Assembly (NCBI GenBank): GCA_021158305.1
Contig: JAGGUU010000065.1
Location: forward strand, 1 to 8,485
Source: Candidatus Bathyarchaeota archaeon
GTDB taxonomy: Archaea > Thermoproteota > Bathyarchaeia > Bathyarchaeales > DTEX01
Direction of reading: 5' to 3'
DNA length: 8,485 bases
The translations under genes were made by a program, and so were the position numbers. Positions 1 to 5,901 of this stretch are shown here, one piece after another; the first letter of the stretch is position 1, and every line of letters begins with the position of its first letter. Below the pieces are notes generated by a model. It did no database searches. It saw nothing but the letters and a program-made list of their open reading frames with translations, and was not told the DNA's origin.

Positions 1-2
1 AG

Positions 3-320
3 GAAGACTTCAACATCGAAGAGTATAGAGAGTCTGTTCTCAGAGAACTCGACCCGGAGATCCTGCGTAGACTTACGGAGGAGTGGACGGATATTAAAGA
101 TGAATTCATAAGGTCATATGAGCTTACACCTCATCAACAGAAGGTTCTGAAGGAAGCGGGAATTCCAGATAGGAGTAAATATGGAGATCGCGGACTAAAA
201 CCTGAGGAGTGGAGAAGCTTCGGCGCCACGGTGAAGACGATGAATGAGTTCTCTAATAGCTACGAGAACTTCAAAAAGAAGTGCATAGAATTCGCAAAGA
301 AGATTAAGGAGGAGAGATAA
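3..320 (+). CDS. C-terminal fragment of an unrecognised hydrophilic protein (5' end outside window)
   Basis: An open frame enters from the left edge and runs 105 codons to a TAA at 318-320, so only the C-terminus is visible. The fragment is rich in Glu, Lys and Arg, has no membrane segment, signal peptide or cysteine pair, and looks mostly helical. It contains the stretches SYELTPHQQKVLKEAGIP and GLKPEEWRSFGATV and ends in a basic helix (FAKKIKEER). Its codon use resembles that of its neighbours, which supports it being real. I do not recognise a family, and no catalytic motif is visible. It converges on the DHH phosphoesterase gene with a 20-base gap that contains half of a perfect inverted repeat. 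There is no evidence of functional linkage to the genes to its right. Confidence 0.6.
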   Translation, partial: EDFNIEEYRESVLRELDPEILRRLTEEWTDIKDEFIRSYELTPHQQKVLKEAGIPDRSKYGDRGLKPEEWRSFGATVKTMNEFSNSYENFKKKCIEFAKKIKEER

Positions 321-327
321 CCTCCTT
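306..327. terminator. Inverted repeat across the stop codon between convergent genes; candidate bidirectional terminator
   Basis: AAGGAGG (306-312) and CCTCCTT (321-327) are perfect 7-base complements separated by 8 bases. The loop contains the TAA stop (318-320) of the rightward gene. The element lies at the junction of two converging genes, where a hairpin could act on both transcripts. Intrinsic termination in archaea usually relies on T tracts rather than stems, and only modest T tracts follow here, so the role is inferred. Confidence 0.35.
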
Positions 328-340
328 TATAAGAAAACCC

Positions 341-1354
341 TCAACGTTTTTTTAGTTTCTCTCTTATTATCCGTAAAGCACGCTTAACAACGGCTTCACA
401 GTCGCCTACTCCATTCATCCCAGCGGCCGTTGAGTGTCCACCTCCCATTCCGTGAAAGTATTCACCGAGAGGCTTAGCGAGATCTCTTCCCAGATGGAGA
501 CTTGTCTTCTTATAAAATTCCGGATCAGACCTTATACTTATCTGGAGATTGTCATTTTTCTGCCCGCAGACTAGTGCTAAATGTGCTCCCAGCCCGATGA
601 AGGCGCGTGCCGCTGAAGCCTGAAATGAGCTCACACGTGAGAAGACTATAAGCCAATCGTTTATCCTGATGAGCTGCATTCTTCTGCAGGCCTTAAGCCT
701 AGCTATGCGTTCGGAGAGACTTGTTGGAAGCGTAAGTCTGGAGATCACTTTTTGAGCGTCTACGCCGGCATCAACCAAGGCCGCAGCAACCTTGAATGTG
801 CTGGAGTTTGCCAGTACGAAGTGTTTGGTATCGAATGCTATTCCCAAAAATAGTGCTTCAGCTTCTTCCTTCGAAGGCTTAATGCCTACCTGCTCATAAA
901 ACCTATAGATCATCTCGCAAGTTGATGACGCATTTTCGTCACAGATTATGATGGATGCTATGCGTTCAGTTTCCGGATGAGTTACGTGATGATCGATCAC
1001 TATGAGTGGAGCTTTTGCTTTCTTCACGTTATTTTCCCACGGACCCAACTGCTTAGTTGTGTTTGTGTCCAGCATGATGATCATGTCAACTGTGAATTTT
1101 GGATTGTCAGTCGTAACCTTTATTGGCAGAAGATCAGATACTGCCTCGGAGAGTTTGCTTATTCCCTCGGGGGAAGCAACCTCAACCTTCACTTCGGGAT
1201 GTATTCTCTTTAGAAGTCTTGAAAAGGCGAAGGCTGATCCCAACGCGTCTGGATCAGCATTTTGGTGACAGAGAAGAAGAACGCGTCTCGGCTTAACCTT
1301 ATGAATTAGGGATACGGCATCTTGAAACGACAAACTGCATCCTCTCAGCTTCAA
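341..1354 (-). CDS. DHH/DHHA1-family phosphoesterase (NrnA/RecJ-like, COG0618 type)
   Basis: The 337-residue product has the full set of DHH-family metal-binding motifs. These are HQNADPDALGSA (30-41; H30, D34, D36), LDTN (D96), IDHH (120-123) and GIAFDT (D175). A C-terminal DHHA1 substrate-binding domain carries GMGGGHSTAAGM (302-313). Length and architecture fit NrnA-like enzymes, Mn-dependent phosphoesterases that act on short oligonucleotides, pAp or related nucleotides; the substrate here cannot be told from sequence. No membrane segment is present, so it is probably cytoplasmic. The start used is a TTG at 1354-1352. A second in-frame TTG at 1333-1331 (codon 8) has a better-placed GAGAGG 7 bases upstream and would give 330 residues. 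It follows prefoldin beta, a pairing that I recall from other archaea. Confidence 0.88.
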   Translation of the reverse strand: MKLRGCSLSFQDAVSLIHKVKPRRVLLLCHQNADPDALGSAFAFSRLLKRIHPEVKVEVASPEGISKLSEAVSDLLPIKVTTDNPKFTVDMIIMLDTNTTKQLGPWENNVKKAKAPLIVIDHHVTHPETERIASIIICDENASSTCEMIYRFYEQVGIKPSKEEAEALFLGIAFDTKHFVLANSSTFKVAAALVDAGVDAQKVISRLTLPTSLSERIARLKACRRMQLIRINDWLIVFSRVSSFQASAARAFIGLGAHLALVCGQKNDNLQISIRSDPEFYKKTSLHLGRDLAKPLGEYFHGMGGGHSTAAGMNGVGDCEAVVKRALRIIREKLKKR

Positions 1355-1363
1355 AATTAAAGA
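1355..1363 (-). promoter_or_regulatory. Possible TATA element for the DHH gene
   Basis: On the minus strand CTTTAATT lies about 25-30 bases before the TTG at 1333-1331. If used, transcription would start almost at that codon, giving a nearly leaderless mRNA and favouring the shorter DHH protein. The match to the archaeal box-A consensus is weak. Confidence 0.25.
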
Positions 1364-1516
1364 TGCGGCGTTGCTTAACAGTTTTTCTGTAAGCCTATTT
1401 CCCGGAGGCTTCCATCCAGTCGCTAAACCTCATGTCCGAGGCTCCCGTCAAGATTAGGTGATTAATTAGACTAGTAAATGACGGAGTGGTCTTGGAGGCC
1501 TTGATGAAGCATCTTT

Positions 1517-1879
1517 TTAACGTGGCGATAGTGGACGAAGGTCTCTCTGGAGCTTCTCATTCAGCTCCTTTATCTGGCTTCTTATTCTTTCCTCCTGTTT
1601 TCCGAGAACTGAAATTCTCATGTTCGCTAATTCTCTTCTCTCAGTAAGTTCTTTAGTAATCTTTGATTTTTCAGTTTTTATCAGAATTGAGCCGACAGAT
1701 TTATAGATGACTCCATCGTCCGGGGTCTTCTTAAGCTCCTCTAGTGCTTTATCAACCTCCAGAAGTTCAAGTTCAACTTGTTGCTTCTGAGCAAGAAGGC
1801 TCTGGAGAGTCTGCTGTAGCTGCTGGAGTCTCAGCAGTCTCTCTTGGACAGCTGGCGGAAGCTTAATTTCATTACTCAT
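1517..1879 (-). CDS. pfdB: Prefoldin subunit beta
   Basis: The 120-residue product matches archaeal prefoldin beta along its whole length. It starts with LPPAVQERLLRLQQLQQ (7-23), the first coiled-coil helix. The central hairpin signature ALEELKKTPDDGVIYKSVG (45-63) follows, and a second long helix runs to about residue 112. The protein assembles as an alpha2-beta4 hexamer whose coiled-coil tentacles hold unfolded chains and pass them to the thermosome. The alpha subunit is not in the window. The ATG at 1879-1877 fits the usual N-terminus and has a GAGGAG about 11 bases upstream. The gene lies 118 bases downstream of the ATPase gene, room enough for its own promoter, and 162 bases upstream of the DHH gene. 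Confidence 0.95.
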   Translation of the reverse strand: MSNEIKLPPAVQERLLRLQQLQQTLQSLLAQKQQVELELLEVDKALEELKKTPDDGVIYKSVGSILIKTEKSKITKELTERRELANMRISVLGKQEERIRSQIKELNEKLQRDLRPLSPR

Positions 1880-1928
1880 CTCTTATATTTCTCCTCATGC
1901 CTATTATGGTGCCCTTTTATCTCTTAAT

Positions 1929-1950
1929 ACATAAAGCGATGATTAAAGCG
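1929..1950 (-). promoter_or_regulatory. Candidate pfdB promoter with tandem CGCTTTA repeats
   Basis: Reading the minus strand, CGCTTTA occurs twice, 12 bases start to start (1950-1944 and 1938-1932). The second copy runs into TTTATGTA (1936-1929), a plausible TATA box about 50 bases before the pfdB ATG. This would give a leader of roughly 25 bases that contains the GAGGAG ribosome-binding sequence. The two copies could be alternative TATA elements or a factor-binding site. Confidence 0.4.
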
Positions 1951-1997
1951 TTTTTCTTTTTCCTGCACTCGTCCAGAAGGCTTATGAAATATAAAGA

Positions 1998-3473
1998 TTA
2001 AACTATTGGGGTTAGATGTATGCCTTTTTTGCTAGATGATACCTGATAAAGTCCAGTTCTGGGCTGCTCCCCATAAATGAACAGATTTCCAAGAATATCT
2101 TTGAAGATGAAGCGTGCGGCAGCCAGATGAGTTATCATCTCTAGAGATCGCATTCCCTTCTTAACGACTGCTATAAGCACCTCGTTATTCTTCAGCGCTC
2201 TGCTGATTGCTTCATCTAGAAGCTTCAGAGTATTTTCTGGACCATAAAGAATCTCAAGAGTGTCCAATTCGAGAATCTCCACTACACCGGAATGTTTCTT
2301 CATCAGTTTTTCTAAGAACATAAGATATTCTTTCCTCGATTCCATGAGTGAAAACTCTAATAGGTCAGCCTTATTCTTTCTAACAGTTTCAAGAAAACTC
2401 ATGTATTCCTCAGCGGAAGGAAAGAGCTTCTCTAAGCGCCAAGTTATCCAAGACTCGGGCTTATAAGAATATATCCCATTGTATCTCTCTTCGAGTTCGC
2501 GGTCTTCTGGTGATATGAAGCCGGCTGAGCGTAAGCGAACAACTCCTAAGCCTTTAGATGAGAGGTTGATAGATATCTGGTCTAGGAATGGAACGTAACG
2601 GGGACCAACTCCGCGCTCCACAATGAAGAGTGTTAATTTACTCCTCTTTAGACCGCCAGTTATCTCGTCAAAGTCTCTTATGCCGCTTGATCTATGAGTT
2701 TCATCTATATCTGGAAGAGGTTCTACTTCGGCGACTCTTTCGTCCCTACTCGGCGGGAAGTATTTGAATCTTCCGTTCTGTAATGTAAATACGTATCTCT
2801 TCATTTTCCTCTCTAAGCCTCTGAGCTTGTCTATCCTTATCTGCCTCAGCGTTCTAGATCTCGAATGCCCCGCGTGTGGCTCTTCCTCAATATCACCCTG
2901 CACATCCATGTCTAGAAGCGTCACTATTCCATCCACTATATAGTCGAGATCCTCAAGCTTGTCTGTTTCAGATGTTAGAATTAGATGCGTCTTGGTTTCA
3001 TGGCAAAAGTCACATATGCTCTGCGTGAATGAGACTCTGTTACTTTGAAGATTAAGGCTTCCGAGCATCGCATCCCAGCTGTCAATCACAACCACGGGAT
3101 TATCCATCTCCTCAGCATCCTCATAGAGCATCTTGAAGAAGTTCAAAGCAGCGTCAAACCCGAATGGTCTGTCGAGAAATCCTCCTGAGGATCTTAAGGC
3201 TTCATGAAGCTTTTTGGGCGTTGCATTTATCACGTTTCTGTCAGTAACTATATTCTTTATCCATGGGAATAAGCGGTAGAGCTTCTCCGGAGTAACTCTT
3301 GTAGAGACATAGAGTCCATTGCGTTCTTCACATATCTCCTTCAGAATCTCAAATGATAATATCGTCTTTCCGGTTCCAGGCTTACCTTTAATAAGCAAGG
3401 TCTGCCCTGGGAATAAATTAAAGAACTGCAGTATCTCCTGAGGAATTCTACTCTTATCATTCAAGATAATCAC
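1998..3473 (-). CDS. Two-lobed RecA-fold ATPase, GvpD/KaiC-like, with a degenerate second lobe
   Basis: The 491-residue protein has an intact Walker A GKPGTGKT (30-37), then LYVSTRVTPEKLYRLFPW (54-71) and a Walker B strand VVVID ending at D131. The segment LRQIRIDKLRG (209-219) matches the basic segment that closes a KaiC ATPase core. A second lobe begins near 262 with GIRDFDEITGGL (264-275), as in KaiC repeats. At the expected P-loop it reads ERGVGPRY (286-293), without the Lys-Ser/Thr, so this lobe probably does not hydrolyse ATP. The STR-x-FPW pattern and the length resemble GvpD, the P-loop regulator of haloarchaeal gas-vesicle genes, but no gvp gene is present. The start used is GTG (3473-3471); a TTG at codon 4 is an alternative. 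The gene follows the response regulator after 3 bases, so the two are probably co-translated. I infer a regulatory ATPase controlled by, or working with, that receiver. Confidence 0.8.
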   Translation of the reverse strand: MIILNDKSRIPQEILQFFNLFPGQTLLIKGKPGTGKTILSFEILKEICEERNGLYVSTRVTPEKLYRLFPWIKNIVTDRNVINATPKKLHEALRSSGGFLDRPFGFDAALNFFKMLYEDAEEMDNPVVVIDSWDAMLGSLNLQSNRVSFTQSICDFCHETKTHLILTSETDKLEDLDYIVDGIVTLLDMDVQGDIEEEPHAGHSRSRTLRQIRIDKLRGLERKMKRYVFTLQNGRFKYFPPSRDERVAEVEPLPDIDETHRSSGIRDFDEITGGLKRSKLTLFIVERGVGPRYVPFLDQISINLSSKGLGVVRLRSAGFISPEDRELEERYNGIYSYKPESWITWRLEKLFPSAEEYMSFLETVRKNKADLLEFSLMESRKEYLMFLEKLMKKHSGVVEILELDTLEILYGPENTLKLLDEAISRALKNNEVLIAVVKKGMRSLEMITHLAAARFIFKDILGNLFIYGEQPRTGLYQVSSSKKGIHLTPIV

Positions 3474-3476
3474 ATC

Positions 3477-3863
3477 CTACGCCTTCTCCCTTAAAACTCG
3501 CTCCCTCATCTTTTCATCTAATACTTTCAGGAGCTTCGCTGGATTTATTGGCTTCATCAAATATGCATCAGCTCCCCGTTTCAGCGAGGCCACAGCGTTT
3601 TCCAGAGATGGATGCCCCGTGATCATGATCTTCACCATGCCGGGAAACTCTCTATGTAGTACTTCGAGGACCTGTGTTCCCTCCATATCTGGTAGCTTAA
3701 TATCAAGCAACGCTAGGGAGAACTGTTCAGTTCTACACTTCTTTATGCCCTCCTCACCGCTTGTCGCCGTCTCAACCTCATAGCCTTCAGACGTAAGGAT
3801 CTCGCTTAAGCTTTCAAGAACTTCTACATTGTCTTCTACAATTATCACTTTGCCTTTAGACAT
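3477..3863 (-). CDS. Stand-alone CheY-like response regulator receiver
   Basis: The 128-residue product is a single receiver domain with no output domain. It has the acidic pair E10-D11, the phospho-acceptor D54 in LLDIKLPD (52-59), the conserved threonine T82 in MITG (80-83), and K104 in LMKP (102-105). All residues for Mg-dependent phosphotransfer from a histidine kinase are therefore present. No kinase is encoded in the window, so its partner must lie elsewhere. The ATG at 3863-3861 is preceded by GAGG at 8 bases. The gene is first in a two-gene operon with the GvpD/KaiC-like ATPase 3 bases downstream, which suggests the ATPase is its effector. It is divergent from topoisomerase IB. Confidence 0.93.
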   Translation of the reverse strand: MSKGKVIIVEDNVEVLESLSEILTSEGYEVETATSGEEGIKKCRTEQFSLALLDIKLPDMEGTQVLEVLHREFPGMVKIMITGHPSLENAVASLKRGADAYLMKPINPAKLLKVLDEKMRERVLREKA

Positions 3864-3887
3864 TATTCGCGCCTCTAAATATTTTCT

Positions 3888-3897
3888 TAAGATTTAA
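3888..3897 (-). promoter_or_regulatory. Candidate TATA element of the response regulator-ATPase operon
   Basis: On the minus strand TTAAATCTTA is centred about 30 bases before the regulator ATG. A start site would fall just ahead of the codon, leaving a very short leader. An alternative AAATATTTA lies closer but would place the start inside the gene. Confidence 0.35.
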
Positions 3898-4037
3898 CAA
3901 TTGCATTGAGGCAGGTGAATACATCTGAAGCCTTCCAACGAGTTTCCTCTTCATGTTTTGTTAAGGAACAATCCTTTTCTAGCTTGGGTAACACTCTGGG
4001 CAATTAAGATTTATGGATGAAATATACGTTAATTCGA

Positions 4038-4050
4038 TCTTCGGCGAAGA
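4038..4050. promoter_or_regulatory. Perfect dyad TCTTCGGCGAAGA upstream of topoisomerase IB
   Basis: Two 6-base arms (TCTTCG and CGAAGA) flank a single central G. The dyad lies about 20 bases upstream of the proposed TATA box of the topoisomerase gene, within the divergent intergenic region. That is where an archaeal operator could sit. It is short, so chance cannot be excluded. Confidence 0.3.
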
Positions 4051-4068
4051 AATGCTTAATTATTCTCG

Positions 4069-4076
4069 ATTATAAG
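4069..4076 (+). promoter_or_regulatory. Candidate TATA box of topoisomerase IB
   Basis: ATTATAAG lies about 40 bases before the ATG at 4115. A start site 25 bases downstream would give a leader of roughly 15-20 bases. That leader has only GAGAAG as a weak ribosome-binding sequence. An in-frame TAA at 4073-4075 rules out any longer N-terminus for the protein beyond this point. Confidence 0.45.
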
Positions 4077-4114
4077 AGATACGGAGTTATCTGGGAAAAC
4101 GCGAGAAGAAGCCT

Positions 4115-5899
4115 ATGAAGCAGCTTATCCACAATGGAGTTCTAGTTCCGAAGTATGAATGGAAGGGCCTCTGTATATCGGTTAGAGGTAAAAAGATACG
4201 TTTAACTCCGAAACAAGAGGAGATGGCGATTGCTTGGGTTAAGAAGATGGAAACAGAATATGTTAAAGATAAAGTATTCGTCCGAAACTTCTTCGAGGAC
4301 TTCTGTAGGGCTCTGGGAATCCGCGAGAAGCTTAAACCTGAAGATTTCGACTTCTCTGAGGTAATAGAGTTTGTGGAGAAAGAGAAGAGATGGAAAGAGA
4401 ACTTAACAAGAGAGGAAAAGAAACGCTTAAGAGAAAGGAGAAAAGCGCTAAGGGAGGCTAACAAGGAGAAGTACGGTTACGCAATAGTCGACGGTGTTAG
4501 GATGGAAGTCAGCAACTACACGGTTGAACCCTCTTGTATATTCATTGGACGCGGAAAACATCCAAAACGTGGAAGATGGAAGGAGGGACCAAGCGAGGAG
4601 GATATTGAGCTTAACCTTTCACCGGATGCTCCTAGACCTCCGGGAAACTGGAAGGCTATAGTGTGGAGACCCGATGTAATGTGGATTGCTCGGTGGAGAG
4701 ATAAGCTCTCGGGGAAGATGAAGTATGTATGGCTCGCTGAAAACAGCGAGCTTAAACAGAAAAGAGAGATTGAGAAGTTCAATAAGGCCATAGAGCTTAG
4801 GCATAATATAGAGAGAATAAAGGAGCATATAATGAAGAATTTAGACGCGGAGGACCCTTTGAGGAGAAAGGTAGCAACTGTATGCTACTTGATTGATAGG
4901 CTTAAGATTAGGGTAGGCGACGAGAAAGATCCCGACGAGGCTGATACCGTTGGAGCTTCGACTCTTCGGCCTGAGCACATAAAATTTGGTGATGACGGGG
5001 AGGTTATCTTTAACTTCCTAGGAAAAGACTCCGTTCCACATGTCTTCAAGGTGAAGTTGCCGAAGATCGTGATAAGGAATTTAAAGGAGTTTTCGGCGAA
5101 TGCCAAGTCGGCGATCTTCGATGGGGTTAACTCTAAGCGGGTCAGCGAGTTCCTTGATGAGGTGGTAACCGGGCTTTCAGCTAAGGTCTTCCGCACCTAT
5201 TATGCATCAAAGGCTGTAGAAGAGAAGCTTAAGGAGATTCCCGTCAAATGTGAGGATCCTGACTATGTGAAGAAGTATGTGGCAACAATAGCTAATCTTG
5301 AAGCCGCCAAAGTTTGTAATCATCGCCGCAAAATTCCGAAGAGCTGGAAGGCATCCTTAGAGAAGCGAAGGGAACGGCTGAGGGAGAGGATGAAAAAGGC
5401 CAGAGAGAAGGAAAGAAGGATCAAAGAGAAGCTTAAGGAGAAGCGGCTTCGATATCTCGAGAGGCTTAGGAAGTATGAGGCGAACATTGAGTTGTTAAGG
5501 AAGAAGCTTGAAGAGGCTCGCTGTCAGCTAGCTGAGAGGGAGAAGAAGAGAAAGCCGACAAGAACTCTAAAGAAGAGAGTAAGAAGTCTCAGGAAGAGAA
5601 TAAGAAAACAGAGGGAATCCATCAAGAGGCTCAGGGAGAAGTATAGGAGTCAAGTGAGGAGGCTTCAGGAGAGGCTGGCGAAGCTAAAGCAGCGAGAACG
5701 CGCCTTCATAGAGAAGACGAAGTTATGGATCGATGCGAAGATAAAGACGAGAGATTACAATCTGAACACGTCGCTTAGGAGCTATATTGACCCGAGGATC
5801 TATTATCGTTGGGGCAAGAAAGTAGGCTTCGACTGGAAGATGTATTATCCAAAATCGCTTCAGAAAAAGTTCTCGTGGGTTGAGGATCATCCAGAGTAG
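4115..5899 (+). CDS. top1B: Eukaryote-type DNA topoisomerase IB with a long coiled-coil linker
   Basis: The 594-residue protein relaxes supercoils by nicking one strand through a 3'-phosphotyrosine. All five active-site residues are present in the order of human Top1: R266 in LKIRVGDE, K304 in FLGKDS, R360 in KVFRTY, H403 in CNHRR, and the nucleophile Y557 in SYIDPR. The N-terminus starts HNGVLVP and KGLCISVRGK, as in thaumarchaeal enzymes, so the ATG at 4115 is well supported and the eukaryotic N-terminal extension is absent. The core and cap occupy about 1-405. Residues 413-545 form an Arg/Lys/Glu-rich helical hairpin linker with a likely turn around P481, and the catalytic C-terminal domain ends at 594. 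H403 to Y557 spans 154 residues, against 91 in human Top1. The gene stands alone on this strand, with its tail 2 bases from tiaS. Confidence 0.96.
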   Translation: MKQLIHNGVLVPKYEWKGLCISVRGKKIRLTPKQEEMAIAWVKKMETEYVKDKVFVRNFFEDFCRALGIREKLKPEDFDFSEVIEFVEKEKRWKENLTREEKKRLRERRKALREANKEKYGYAIVDGVRMEVSNYTVEPSCIFIGRGKHPKRGRWKEGPSEEDIELNLSPDAPRPPGNWKAIVWRPDVMWIARWRDKLSGKMKYVWLAENSELKQKREIEKFNKAIELRHNIERIKEHIMKNLDAEDPLRRKVATVCYLIDRLKIRVGDEKDPDEADTVGASTLRPEHIKFGDDGEVIFNFLGKDSVPHVFKVKLPKIVIRNLKEFSANAKSAIFDGVNSKRVSEFLDEVVTGLSAKVFRTYYASKAVEEKLKEIPVKCEDPDYVKKYVATIANLEAAKVCNHRRKIPKSWKASLEKRRERLRERMKKAREKERRIKEKLKEKRLRYLERLRKYEANIELLRKKLEEARCQLAEREKKRKPTRTLKKRVRSLRKRIRKQRESIKRLREKYRSQVRRLQERLAKLKQRERAFIEKTKLWIDAKIKTRDYNLNTSLRSYIDPRIYYRWGKKVGFDWKMYYPKSLQKKFSWVEDHPE

Positions 5900-5901
5900 C
5901 A

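Noticed and set aside
977..1268. Open frames on the plus strand inside the DHH gene
   Set aside because: They lie opposite the conserved DHH motifs, have no family resemblance and overlap each other; they are shadows of the minus-strand gene.
1395..1556. A 54-codon open frame on the minus strand between pfdB and the DHH gene
   Set aside because: It lacks an ATG, GTG or TTG in a useful place, overlaps the end of pfdB and has no recognisable family; kept only as a comment on the gap.
1998..3863. Gas-vesicle regulation inferred from the GvpD-like ATPase
   Set aside because: No gvpA, gvpE or other gas-vesicle gene is present, and GvpD-like P-loop proteins occur in archaea as general regulators.
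4013..4075. A 20-codon ATG frame in-frame upstream of topoisomerase IB, a possible leader peptide
   Set aside because: It has no ribosome-binding sequence and ends within the proposed TATA box, so it would lie upstream of the transcript.
4087..5196. Several minus-strand open frames within topoisomerase IB
   Set aside because: They are Ser/Phe/Leu-rich antisense translations of a Lys/Glu/Arg-rich gene and match nothing recognisable.
5390..5730. Purine-rich, repetitive-looking stretch that might be a DNA repeat
   Set aside because: It follows from Lys/Arg/Glu codons of the topoisomerase linker, and no exact repeating unit is visible.
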